This document shows, in pieces, positions 41,411-49,446 of a stretch of 64,000 nt of DNA (its first letter is position 1; every line of letters starts with the position of its first letter). A program made the translations under genes and the position numbers. This stretch comes from an uncultured Coriobacteriaceae bacterium (GTDB lineage: Bacteria > Actinomycetota > Coriobacteriia > Coriobacteriales > Atopobiaceae). A model generated the notes under the pieces. That model made no database searches. It was not told where the DNA came from and saw only the letters and a list, made by a program, of their open reading frames with translations. The stretch covers positions 17,376 to 81,375 of the forward strand of contig CACYTH010000022.1 of assembly GCA_902777325.1 (NCBI GenBank). Direction: 5' to 3'.

Positions 41411-42274
41411 CTATCCGGCTAGCATGATGTTGGTGAGCACCTGCAGGGCGACGGAGTCGGGCGCCAGGCGGGGGAGGCTGTGGCCGACTCCGGGGACCAC
41501 GACAAGGCGTGCGCCGGCGATCGCGTGGGCGATGGCCTCGGTCTCCTCATTGGTGATGCAGTCGTGCTCGCCCACGAGCACGCAGGCAGGGCAGGCAATG
41601 GCTGCCAGCGAGGCTGCGTCGATGTGCGGCTCGTCGAGCATCAGCTGCAGAAGCTCGCCCGAGAGGCGCACGTCCTCGGCCTGGGGGAGCAGCGTGGCAT
41701 CGATGTCTGCAGGCAGGGAGGCCGTCTCCATGAAGTCGGCCCATGCGCGGTTTGCGGCTGCGGAGCCGGCGGTGTCCCAGGACGGGTCCTCGATGACGCC
41801 CTCCGGCGTGAGGTTTGCGCCTCCGGCAACGATGGAGGCGACGCGGGTTGGGTGGTCGCGCGCGAGAAGGAGCGCCTCGATGCCACCGTCGGAGTGGCCG
41901 ACCACGTGGACGCGGCTGACGCCGAGCGCGTCAAGCACGCAGACGGCGTCCTCGGCGAGCAGCTCGTAGGTAAGGGGCAGGCTACCACGGCTCGACTGGC
42001 CCTGCGCGCGGGCGTCAAAGGCCACGACGCCCCGTCCCGCAGCGGCAAGACGGTCGGTCACGGCGTTGAAGGTGCCGTGCGTGCCGCCGTTGCCATGGAG
42101 GGCAAGCACCGGCTCGCCGGCGAGGAGCTCCTCAAGCGTCGCGTCCTCGGGGCCATAGACAAAGGTGGCCAGCTGCGCCCCGTCCGCAGTGGGGATGCGC
42201 TGCGCATAGTGCAGCGTCGAGTGCGGACGGTCGTAGGTGGTTCTGCGATACGGCTGGGGAACAGCTGGCCACAT
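41411..42274 (-). CDS. Alpha/beta-hydrolase fold enzyme
   Basis: 287 residues. Oxyanion region LALHGNGGTHGTF, nucleophile elbow GHSDGG (Ser), acid residue in VLVGEHDCIT and the catalytic His in GVGHSLP make a full triad. This is a cytoplasmic esterase/lipase-like protein of unknown substrate. GGGGAGG overlaps the metG stop, so it is likely translated with metG. Confidence 0.87.
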   Translation of the reverse strand: MWPAVPQPYRRTTYDRPHSTLHYAQRIPTADGAQLATFVYGPEDATLEELLAGEPVLALHGNGGTHGTFNAVTDRLAAAGRGVVAFDARAQGQSSRGSLPLTYELLAEDAVCVLDALGVSRVHVVGHSDGGIEALLLARDHPTRVASIVAGGANLTPEGVIEDPSWDTAGSAAANRAWADFMETASLPADIDATLLPQAEDVRLSGELLQLMLDEPHIDAASLAAIACPACVLVGEHDCITNEETEAIAHAIAGARLVVVPGVGHSLPRLAPDSVALQVLTNIMLAG

Positions 42275-42276
42275 GG

Positions 42277-44298
42277 TTACCTCCCCTGGCTGGGATGCTT
42301 CTCAAAGAAGTCGAAGCGCGGCGGCAGGGCGACGATCTGATGCTCGGCGCAGGTCTTGCCCTCTGCGGCGGCGAGCTGGGCGGGCGTCTCGAAGGCGTGC
42401 TCCCACGAGAAGAAGAGCTCGGGGGCAAAGGCGAGGTGGCTGGCGATGAGCTCGCAACCTGCGGGAACGGCCGGGTGCATGAGCAGCGTCACGGTGCGCA
42501 GCGCGCAGAAGGCGTTGGCCAGCGCGTGCTCGTAGGCTGCGTCGTCGCCCTTGGCGGCCTTGCTCTCGTCGCCCCAGCGCTTGTTTGCGGCGCGGCAGAA
42601 CTCCTCGGCGATGGCCAGGGCGCCGTGCGCGTCAAAGCGATGCGCGGCGCGCTCGTAGGTGAGCGTCGCCTCGGTGCAGGCGGCGATTACGTCCTCGTCC
42701 GCCTCCATGGTGGGTAGATGGCCGTCGCAGACGTTGGCGGCACCATAGAAGCAGCTGCGTGCGAGGCGGTTGAAGATGTTGGTGAGGAAGGCGCTCTCCT
42801 TGAGGGCCGGGTCCACGACGCGCGGATCGTCCTTGACGAGCACCTCCTCGCCGGTCTTCTTGTTCTTGTGGCTCACGGAGGTGTCAAAGGCCTTGGGGCT
42901 GAAGCTCACGGCCTTCTGGTCGAGGCCGAGCGAGAGCCAGTGGCAGCGCAGCTGCTCGGGGGTGTAGAAGTCGAGCAGCTCCTCGGCCATGGGCGGCTTG
43001 ATCTTGCCCGAGCTGGAGGCCTTCTTGTTCATGAAGAGGATGTGGTAGTTGGCGATGGGGGTGTCCTGGAAGAGGTTCCAGCCCAGGGCCTCCCACATGG
43101 CCGGCTGGGCCACGCAGTAGAAGTAGATGTTGTCCTGTCCGATGAACTGGAAGACGCGTGCGTCGTCGGAGCACCACCAGTCGTGCCAGTCGGTGGAGCT
43201 GTAGCGGCCCTCCGGTGCGGTGGCAAGAGCCGTCTGCACGAAGGAGATGGGCGCCCACAGGCTCTCGGGCCAGCACCAGACGGTCAGGCCGCTGACGTCC
43301 TCCATGTCGGGGGCGGGCACGCCCCAGTCGATGTTGCCGGTGATGCGGAAGGGCAGCAGGGTCTTGCCGGTGCGGAAGCGCACGCCGGCCTCCTCGAGCA
43401 CCTCGCGGGCCTTGTCGCGGTCCTGCCAGTTGTCAAAGGCCACGGAGAAGGACTGCTGGTTGCCGGTGGCCTCGCGGGTCTCGTGGGCGGGAAGGCGGTC
43501 CTCGACGGCGGCGAAGTCGTCGGCAAACTTGTCCTGGATGTAGATGACCGGCTCGACCAGCGACTCGCGCACCGTCTTGGTCACCACGTCGCGCACCTGC
43601 GTGTCGAGGTCCCACTCGTCCATGAGCTTCTCGAGGGTGTCGCGGAAGGAGGGCAGGTCAAAGTACCAGTTGTCCACCGGACGCAGCTCGGGGGTGGTGC
43701 CGGTGAGCTGCGAGACCGGGGCGATGAGCTCCTCGGGGTCAAACTGGTGGCCGAGGTCGCACTCGTCGGCGTAGGCCTTCTCGCTCTTGCAGCCGCGCAC
43801 GGGGCAGCGCCCGATGACCTGGCGGCCGTTGAGGAACTGCCCGGCCTCCACGTCGTAGAACTGGCGGGTGGAGAGCTTGAGCAGGTGGCCCTGCTCGTGC
43901 AGGCGGCGGATCAGCTCGTCGGTGAGCGCCTCGTGGAAGGCGGCGGCGGGCTCGAGGCCGCTGCCGGCGTAGATGTCCAGCGAGATGCCGTAACGATCGA
44001 GTGCGCGCTTCTGGTCCTCGTGGTTGGCGCGCACGTAGTCGACGATGGTGCCCTCATAGCCCTCCTGCTCGACCTTCTTGCGGAAGCCCTCCATGATGGG
44101 GGAGCCGTAGCAGTCGGTGCCGGAGACGAAGACGACGTTCTCGGCGCCGATGCGGTCGCGCAGGAAGCGGGCGAAGAAGTCCGCCGGGACAAAGACGCCG
44201 CCGATGTGGCCAAAGTGCAGGTTCTTGTTGCCGTACGGCATGCCACCGGTGATGACGGCGCGCTTGGGGAACGACGGACGGTCGGACATGTTGGGCAT
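42277..44298 (-). CDS. metG: Methionyl-tRNA synthetase with an altered KMSKS loop
   Basis: 673 residues. The N-terminus has MPYGNKNLHFGHIGG, the class I HIGH-type motif, and the zinc-knuckle CPVRGCKSEKAYADECDLGH. The signature loop is FMNKKASSSGKIKPP, so KMSKS appears as KASSS, a known type of divergence but unusual. The DFDNWQDRDKAREVL region, the long connective peptide and the anticodon-binding helical part (about 500-640) are otherwise MetRS-like. It charges tRNA-Met. Start at 44298 with GGGAG upstream. Alternative: a MetRS-like paralogue of other use, less likely. Confidence 0.88.
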   Translation of the reverse strand: MPNMSDRPSFPKRAVITGGMPYGNKNLHFGHIGGVFVPADFFARFLRDRIGAENVVFVSGTDCYGSPIMEGFRKKVEQEGYEGTIVDYVRANHEDQKRALDRYGISLDIYAGSGLEPAAAFHEALTDELIRRLHEQGHLLKLSTRQFYDVEAGQFLNGRQVIGRCPVRGCKSEKAYADECDLGHQFDPEELIAPVSQLTGTTPELRPVDNWYFDLPSFRDTLEKLMDEWDLDTQVRDVVTKTVRESLVEPVIYIQDKFADDFAAVEDRLPAHETREATGNQQSFSVAFDNWQDRDKAREVLEEAGVRFRTGKTLLPFRITGNIDWGVPAPDMEDVSGLTVWCWPESLWAPISFVQTALATAPEGRYSSTDWHDWWCSDDARVFQFIGQDNIYFYCVAQPAMWEALGWNLFQDTPIANYHILFMNKKASSSGKIKPPMAEELLDFYTPEQLRCHWLSLGLDQKAVSFSPKAFDTSVSHKNKKTGEEVLVKDDPRVVDPALKESAFLTNIFNRLARSCFYGAANVCDGHLPTMEADEDVIAACTEATLTYERAAHRFDAHGALAIAEEFCRAANKRWGDESKAAKGDDAAYEHALANAFCALRTVTLLMHPAVPAGCELIASHLAFAPELFFSWEHAFETPAQLAAAEGKTCAEHQIVALPPRFDFFEKHPSQGR

Positions 44299-44392
44299 AA
44301 AGGTCTCCCTGATGTGAGCGGTAATGTGCAGCTAGACATTATCTCACATCGCATGAGCAGGTGAGGGATGGTCGCGGTGGGGCAAGCATTGT

Positions 44393-44429
44393 ACAGAAAA
44401 GGTGCGCGACGGCGGGGCCATCGCGCACC
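44393..44429 (-). terminator. Rho-independent terminator of the arg operon
   Basis: On the minus strand: GGTGCGCGA, an 11-base loop, TCGCGCACC, then TTTTCTGT. It would end transcripts from argD and protect metG from read-through. Confidence 0.82.
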
Positions 44430-44469
44430 TGTGGGTCGTGCCTGTTGGAGGGGTCAGCCGGTGGTGTGG

Positions 44470-44620
44470 CGCCACTGGTCCGCTCCTGTGGACGCAACGA
44501 GCCGCCATTCCGTCCGTGGCGACGGACCAGTCGCCACTGGTCCGCTCCGAGAGACGCAACGAGCCGCTGTTCCGTCCGTGGTGACGGACCAGTCGCCGAC
44601 TAGGCCCCACTGGTCCGCTC
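44470..44620. repeat. Tandem 62-bp repeat (2.3 copies) with internal palindromes
   Basis: Copies start at 44470 and 44532 (62-bp offset, about 90% alike) and a partial copy covers 44606-44620. Each contains CCACTGGTCCGCTC, GACGCAACGAGCCGC and TTCCGTCCGTGG. GGACCAGT-CGCC-ACTGGTCC at the junction (44524-44543) is a perfect hairpin. This interval between metG and argD (333 bp) has no gene. Confidence 0.8.
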
Positions 44621-44631
44621 TTGTGAACGGT

Positions 44632-45885
44632 CTAGGAGAGCTTGAAGACGAGCTGCTCGAGGCGGTCGGCCATGGTGTCGATCTGCTCCTCGGTAACCAC
44701 AAGCGGCGGGAGGAAGCGCAGGATAGAGTCGCCGATGTGGTTGAGCACGAGGCCCGCCTCGAGACCGGCGTCGACCAGCGGCGTGGCGATGGGCAGGTCA
44801 AACTGGGCACCGCGCATGAGGCCGCGCCCTCGCACCTCCACCACGTGGGGGAGCTTGGCAAGACGCTCCGCCAGGTGGTTGCCCGCGGCGATGACGTGCT
44901 CGCCCATGTCACGGGCGACGAGCTGCTCGATGGTCGCGCGACCCGCCGCCGCAGCCAGCGCGTTCCCACCGAAGGTGGAACCATGGTCGCCCGGTACGAG
45001 AAGGTCGCCGTAGGCCCCGCGGGCGGCAACGCCACCGGTGGGGAAGCCACTCGCGATGCCCTTGGCCATGCTCACCACGTCGGCCTCGATGCCGGCGAGC
45101 TGGAAGGAGAAGGGCGCGCCAGTCCTGAAGAAGCCCGTCTGCACCTCGTCGATCACGAGCAGCAGCCCGCGCTCGTCGCAAAGCGCGCGCACGGCACGCA
45201 GGTAGTCGAGGTCCGCGGGCCACACGCCGCCCTCGCCTTGCACGCACTCCAGCATGATGGCGCAGGCGCCGCCAGCGTCGACCGCGGCCGTGAGGGCGTC
45301 GATGTCGTTCAAAGGCACCGAGCTGAATCCGTCGGGGAAGGGCCCGAAGCTCTTGTGGAAGACGTCCTGGCCGGTGGCGGCCAGCGTCGCCAGCGTGCGG
45401 CCATGGAAGCTCTGACGTGCGGAGATGATGCCTGCGGCACCGCCAAGCTCGCGCTCGCCCCAGCGGCGGGCCACCTTGAGGGCGCCCTCGTTGGCCTCCG
45501 CGCCAGAGTTGGCAAAGAAGGTCTTCCAGACGGATCCGGTGGAACCGGTGACATGGCCCATCTCGTCGGTGGTGGTGGAGAGCAGATTTGAGATGGCGCG
45601 GGCAAGCTCGCCGCGGTTCTCGACGTAGTAGTAGTTGCCCACCTGCCATACGCGGTCGAGCTGGGCCTTTACGGCCTCGGCCACCACGGGGTCGGCGTGA
45701 CCGAGGCTCGCGCAGCCGATTCCGGCGAGAAAGTCGAGGTAGACCTTACCGTCGGAGTCCACGAGCTCGGCTCCGGAGCCCGAGACGAACTCCACCGGGA
45801 GGCGTCCGTAGGTGTGCATGACATAGGCGTCGTCGAGCCGCTTGGCCTCGGCGAAGCCCGAGAGTTCCTTGAGGTGCTTGGCCAT
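44632..45885 (-). CDS. argD: Acetylornithine aminotransferase
   Basis: 417 residues of the class-III PLP aminotransferase fold. PLP-binding features: SGAEANEGALKVAR, IDEVQTGFFRTG, and Lys275 in VSMAKGIASGFPTGG. It converts N-acetylglutamate semialdehyde to N-acetylornithine. It starts directly after the argB stop (no gap), so argJ-argB-argD form one operon on the minus strand. Some enzymes of this kind also serve lysine synthesis. Confidence 0.94.
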   Translation of the reverse strand: MAKHLKELSGFAEAKRLDDAYVMHTYGRLPVEFVSGSGAELVDSDGKVYLDFLAGIGCASLGHADPVVAEAVKAQLDRVWQVGNYYYVENRGELARAISNLLSTTTDEMGHVTGSTGSVWKTFFANSGAEANEGALKVARRWGERELGGAAGIISARQSFHGRTLATLAATGQDVFHKSFGPFPDGFSSVPLNDIDALTAAVDAGGACAIMLECVQGEGGVWPADLDYLRAVRALCDERGLLLVIDEVQTGFFRTGAPFSFQLAGIEADVVSMAKGIASGFPTGGVAARGAYGDLLVPGDHGSTFGGNALAAAAGRATIEQLVARDMGEHVIAAGNHLAERLAKLPHVVEVRGRGLMRGAQFDLPIATPLVDAGLEAGLVLNHIGDSILRFLPPLVVTEEQIDTMADRLEQLVFKLS

Positions 45886-46770
45886 CTATGACTCATCTCC
45901 CTGGTTGAACATGGTGCCGATGCCCGCATCGGTAAAGATCTCGAGAAGAAGCGAGTGCGGGAAGGTGCCGTTGAGGATGCGGACGTCCTTGACGCCTGCG
46001 TCGAGGGCCTCCACGATGGAGCGGATCTTGGGGATCATGCCCGTGGCGAGCGTGCCGCTAAAGAGCAGCTCGTGGGCCTCGGCCTTGGTCATGCCGGCGA
46101 TGAGGCTGTCCTCGTCGTTGACGTCGCGGTAGAAGCCGTCCACGTCGGTCAGGTAGACGAGCGTGTCGGCTCCGAGGGCCTGGGCCACCTGGCTTGCCGC
46201 CACGTCGGCATTGACGTTGTAGAAGCCGTCGGGGCCAGAGCCCACCGTAGCGATCACGGGCACATAGCCGTCGTCCAGGATGGACTCGATGAGCCCGGTG
46301 TTGACTTCGACGATCTTGCCGACACGTCCGAGCTCGGGGTCGACGGGCTGGCACTTGAAGGTCTTGCCATCGGCACCGCTGATGCCCACGGCGTTCTTGC
46401 CAAACTCGTTGAGCGCCCAGACGAGCTGCTGGTTGACCTTGCCCACCAGCACCATCTGCACAGCCTCCATGGTGGCGTCGTCGGTCACGCGCAGGCCGCC
46501 CTTGAACTTGGTGGGGAGCTGCAGGGCGTCGAGCAGCTTGTTGATGGCCTTGCCGCCGCCGTGCACGAGCACCACGCGCATGCCCATGAGCTTGAGCAGC
46601 TCGAGGTCGCCCACCACCTGGTGCATGAGCTCGGGGTCCTCCATGGCTGCTCCGCCGTACTTGACGACGATGGTCTGGCCGTTGTGGCGGTGGATCCAGG
46701 GCATGGCCTCGGTAAGGATCCTCGCCTTGTCGAGCGCCTTGGAGCGCTCCTGTGCATCACGCTTGCGCAT
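45886..46770 (-). CDS. argB: Acetylglutamate kinase
   Basis: 294 residues with the amino acid kinase fold: VVKYGGAAM, VLVHGGGKAIN, GLRVTDDATMEAV, ADVAASQVAQALGAD, TDVDGFY and GGM-type GMIPKI. The long N-terminal helix (SKALDKARILTEAMPWIHRHNGQ) is that of the arginine-inhibited hexameric form, so feedback inhibition by arginine is expected. It lies between argJ and argD. Confidence 0.95.
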   Translation of the reverse strand: MRKRDAQERSKALDKARILTEAMPWIHRHNGQTIVVKYGGAAMEDPELMHQVVGDLELLKLMGMRVVLVHGGGKAINKLLDALQLPTKFKGGLRVTDDATMEAVQMVLVGKVNQQLVWALNEFGKNAVGISGADGKTFKCQPVDPELGRVGKIVEVNTGLIESILDDGYVPVIATVGSGPDGFYNVNADVAASQVAQALGADTLVYLTDVDGFYRDVNDEDSLIAGMTKAEAHELLFSGTLATGMIPKIRSIVEALDAGVKDVRILNGTFPHSLLLEIFTDAGIGTMFNQGDES

Positions 46771-46824
46771 GGTGTTTCCTCTCTTTAGCGAACGTCGGCC
46801 GTTCGTGTTGGTCGGGATGTGCGA

Positions 46825-48114
46825 CTAGGTGCGGTAGTCGCCGTTGATGGTCACGTAGTCGTGCGTGAGGTCGCAGGTCCAGATGCGGGCGCTGCAGTCG
46901 CCCACGCCGAGGTTGACGGCGATGTCGATCTCGGGCTCCTCGAAGCGACGCAGCATGTCCTCCTCGTCCATGGGAAGCGGGAGGCCGGCGCGCAGCACCG
47001 GGACGCCAAGGAAGTCGATGTCCACGCCGTACTGGTCGAACTCGACGCCGCACTTGCCGGCGGCGCCCGCCACGCGGCCCCAGTTGGCGTCATGGCCAAA
47101 GATGGCGGTCTTTACCAGCGGGGAGTTAGCGATCGAGCGGGCCACGGTGTCGGCGTCCTTCTCGCTTGCGGCGCCCACCACGTCGACCGTGACGAGCTTG
47201 GTGGCACCCTCGCCATCTGCCGCGATCTTGCGCGCGAGGTTCTCGCAGGCGCATCGGATGGCGGCGGCGATGGTGGCAAGGGCGGGGGAGTCCTCGCCGA
47301 TTGCCTCGCCGCCAGCGGCTCCCGTCGCGAGCAGGATGCAGGTGTCATTGGTGGAGGTGTCGGAGTCGACCGTCACCTTGTTGAAGGTCTGGCTGACGGC
47401 CGCGGAGAGCGCCTTCTGCGCCGCGGCAGCCGTGAGCGGGGCGTCGGTTGCCAGCACGCAGAGCATGGTGGCCATGTTGGGCATGATCATGCCCGAGCCC
47501 TTGACGAAGCCGCCCACATGCACGGTGACCTCGGAGCCGTCCGCACCGCAGGCAACCGGTCCCGCGAGCGAGACCTCCTTGGGCACGGTGTCGGTGGTCA
47601 TGACGGCGCGCGCTGCGTCGTGGGCGGCCTCGGCGCTGTGCGCGAGTGCCGCGGCTGCCACGGGAACGCCGGTCTCGTAGGGCTCCATGGGCATCTGCAC
47701 GCCAATCACCCCGGTGGAGGCGACGAGCACGTCCTGCTCGTCGCAACCGAGCGCCTGCGCCACGAGTGCCGCGGAGGCGAGTGCGTTCTTGACGCCGGGG
47801 TCGCCCGTGGAGGCGTTGGCATTGCCCGAGTTGAGGATCACGGCGCGGGCATGACCCTTGGCGGCGCGCTCGCGCGAGACCTGCACTGGAGCGGCGCAGA
47901 AGCGGTTCTGGGTGAAGGTGGCCGCGCAGACGCAGGTCTCATCTGCGGCGACGAGTGCGAGGTCGCGGCGGTTGGGGTCGGCGCGGAAGCCCGAATGCAC
48001 GCCTGCGGCCCTGATGCCCTCGGCGGCGCAGATGCCTCCCTCGCAGGGGGCAAACCCAAAGGAAGAGGGGTCGGTGATCGATGCGGGGACGGCGATAGGT
48101 GAGATTGTTACCAT
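46825..48114 (-). CDS. argJ: Bifunctional ornithine acetyltransferase/N-acetylglutamate synthase
   Basis: 429 residues from the ATG at 48114; the frame extends upstream but no better start is seen. The self-cleavage and nucleophile Thr is at 216 in KGSGMIMPNMATMLCVL. SGNANASTG and DSDTSTNDT are further conserved segments. The precursor cuts itself into two chains and recycles the acetyl group from acetylornithine to glutamate, possibly also making acetylglutamate from acetyl-CoA. First gene of the argJBD operon, divergent from argC. Confidence 0.94.
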   Translation of the reverse strand: MVTISPIAVPASITDPSSFGFAPCEGGICAAEGIRAAGVHSGFRADPNRRDLALVAADETCVCAATFTQNRFCAAPVQVSRERAAKGHARAVILNSGNANASTGDPGVKNALASAALVAQALGCDEQDVLVASTGVIGVQMPMEPYETGVPVAAAALAHSAEAAHDAARAVMTTDTVPKEVSLAGPVACGADGSEVTVHVGGFVKGSGMIMPNMATMLCVLATDAPLTAAAAQKALSAAVSQTFNKVTVDSDTSTNDTCILLATGAAGGEAIGEDSPALATIAAAIRCACENLARKIAADGEGATKLVTVDVVGAASEKDADTVARSIANSPLVKTAIFGHDANWGRVAGAAGKCGVEFDQYGVDIDFLGVPVLRAGLPLPMDEEDMLRRFEEPEIDIAVNLGVGDCSARIWTCDLTHDYVTINGDYRT

Positions 48115-48137
48115 GCCTGCCTCATTTTCTCCACAAA

Positions 48138-48163
48138 TTGCATATCGATATTCCAATATGCAA
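48138..48163. promoter_or_regulatory. Candidate arginine-repressor (ARG) box
   Basis: TTGCATAT (48138-48145), 10-base spacer, ATATGCAA (48156-48163), a perfect inverted repeat in the divergent argJ/argC region. It resembles actinobacterial ARG boxes in its TTGCATA core. ArgR itself is not in the window. Confidence 0.6.
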
Positions 48164-48350
48164 ACCAATGCGTAATCAATGCGTGAACATATAGCACATC
48201 ACGGCGCAGATTGACGTGCGAATGCAAAAATGTTCCCAAGGTGACTCACACGGCGCGGTTGTCGCGGCAGCTGGCCGTGCGTCATTCAGGCGAAACCTGT
48301 GCCCACTACAATGGGCATCCGCAAAAGGACCTATGACCGAGGAGGCTCAC

Positions 48351-49289
48351 ATGGCCAAGGCGAAGGTATACATCGACGGGCAGAGCGGCACCACGGGGCT
48401 GCAGATCTTTGACCGTATTGGCGCGCGCGACGACCTGGAGCTCTTGCGCATCGACGAGGACAAGCGCCACGACCTCGACGAGCGCCGCAAGTTCATCAAC
48501 GCCGCCGACATCGTCTTCCTGTGCCTGCCCGACGAGGGCGCTCGCGAGGCGGTCTCGCTGGCCGAGAACCCCGACACGTGCATCATCGACGCCTCCACGG
48601 CGCACCGCACGGCCGACGGCTGGACCTACGGCTTTCCCGAGCTTTCGAGCGCCCAGCGCGCTGCCATCGCACAGGGCAAGCGCATCGCCAACCCTGGCTG
48701 CCATGCCACGGGCTTCATCTCTGCGGCGGCGCCGCTGGTGCAGGCCGGCCTCTTGCCCGCCGACTACCCGCTCACGTGCTTCTCGCTCACGGGCTACTCT
48801 GGCGGCGGCAAGCGCATGATTGCCGACTACGAGGCGGAAGGTCGCCCGACCTGTCTCGACGCGCCTGGCATCTACGGCCTCACGCTTGCACACAAGCACC
48901 TGCCCGAGATGCAGAAGGTCTGCGGGCTTGCATCGGCGCCGGTCTTTCTGCCGGTGGTTGACGACTACTACAAGGGCATGGCTACCACCATCATGCTGCA
49001 CAACCGCATGTTGGGTGGCGTTTCGCACGCCAAGGACGTGCAGGCGGCCCTCGCCGCCCATTATGAGGGCCAGCGTTTTGTGAGCGTCATGCCCTTTGGC
49101 GAGAACGACCCGCTCATCTACGCCAACGAGCTGGCGGGCACAAACGACCTGCACCTGGTCGTGTGCGGCAACGAGGAGCTCACCACGGTCACGGCGCTCT
49201 TTGACAATCTGGGCAAGGGTGCGTCGGGTGCCGCCGTGCAGAACATGAACATCGTGCTGGGAATTGACGAGACAACAGGCCTTGTATAG
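48351..49289 (+). CDS. argC: N-acetyl-gamma-glutamyl-phosphate reductase (short type)
   Basis: 312 residues, the length of the shorter type-2 ArgC. Rossmann start KVYIDGQSGTTGLQIFDRI, catalytic Cys117 in IANPGCHATG, SGGGK and a late AGTNDLHLVVCG segment. It reduces N-acetylglutamyl-5-phosphate with NADPH. GAGGAGG before 48351 sets the start; the frame is open upstream but has no such site. Divergent from argJBD with a shared regulatory region. Confidence 0.94.
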   Translation: MAKAKVYIDGQSGTTGLQIFDRIGARDDLELLRIDEDKRHDLDERRKFINAADIVFLCLPDEGAREAVSLAENPDTCIIDASTAHRTADGWTYGFPELSSAQRAAIAQGKRIANPGCHATGFISAAAPLVQAGLLPADYPLTCFSLTGYSGGGKRMIADYEAEGRPTCLDAPGIYGLTLAHKHLPEMQKVCGLASAPVFLPVVDDYYKGMATTIMLHNRMLGGVSHAKDVQAALAAHYEGQRFVSVMPFGENDPLIYANELAGTNDLHLVVCGNEELTTVTALFDNLGKGASGAAVQNMNIVLGIDETTGLV

Positions 49290-49446
49290 CGCGGTTCTTG
49301 CGTGAGGCAGCGCGACCCGTGCGCATTGTGTCCGGTGCGCTGCCCCATGCCCACGTCCATGCACGAGCACTTCACGGAAGGCGTGACGTGCTGCTAAGCT
49401 GGGATGCGACCCGCTTTAACCAAGCTACGCATTGGGGTGACTGGCG

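Noticed and set aside
44470..44620. Possible CRISPR array
   Set aside because: Only two full units of 62 bp in direct tandem with no unique spacers, and no cas genes in the window.
49290..49446. tRNA-like fold between argC and the DUF2207 gene
   Set aside because: A GC-rich hairpin is present but no acceptor stem, T-loop or anticodon arm can be laid out.
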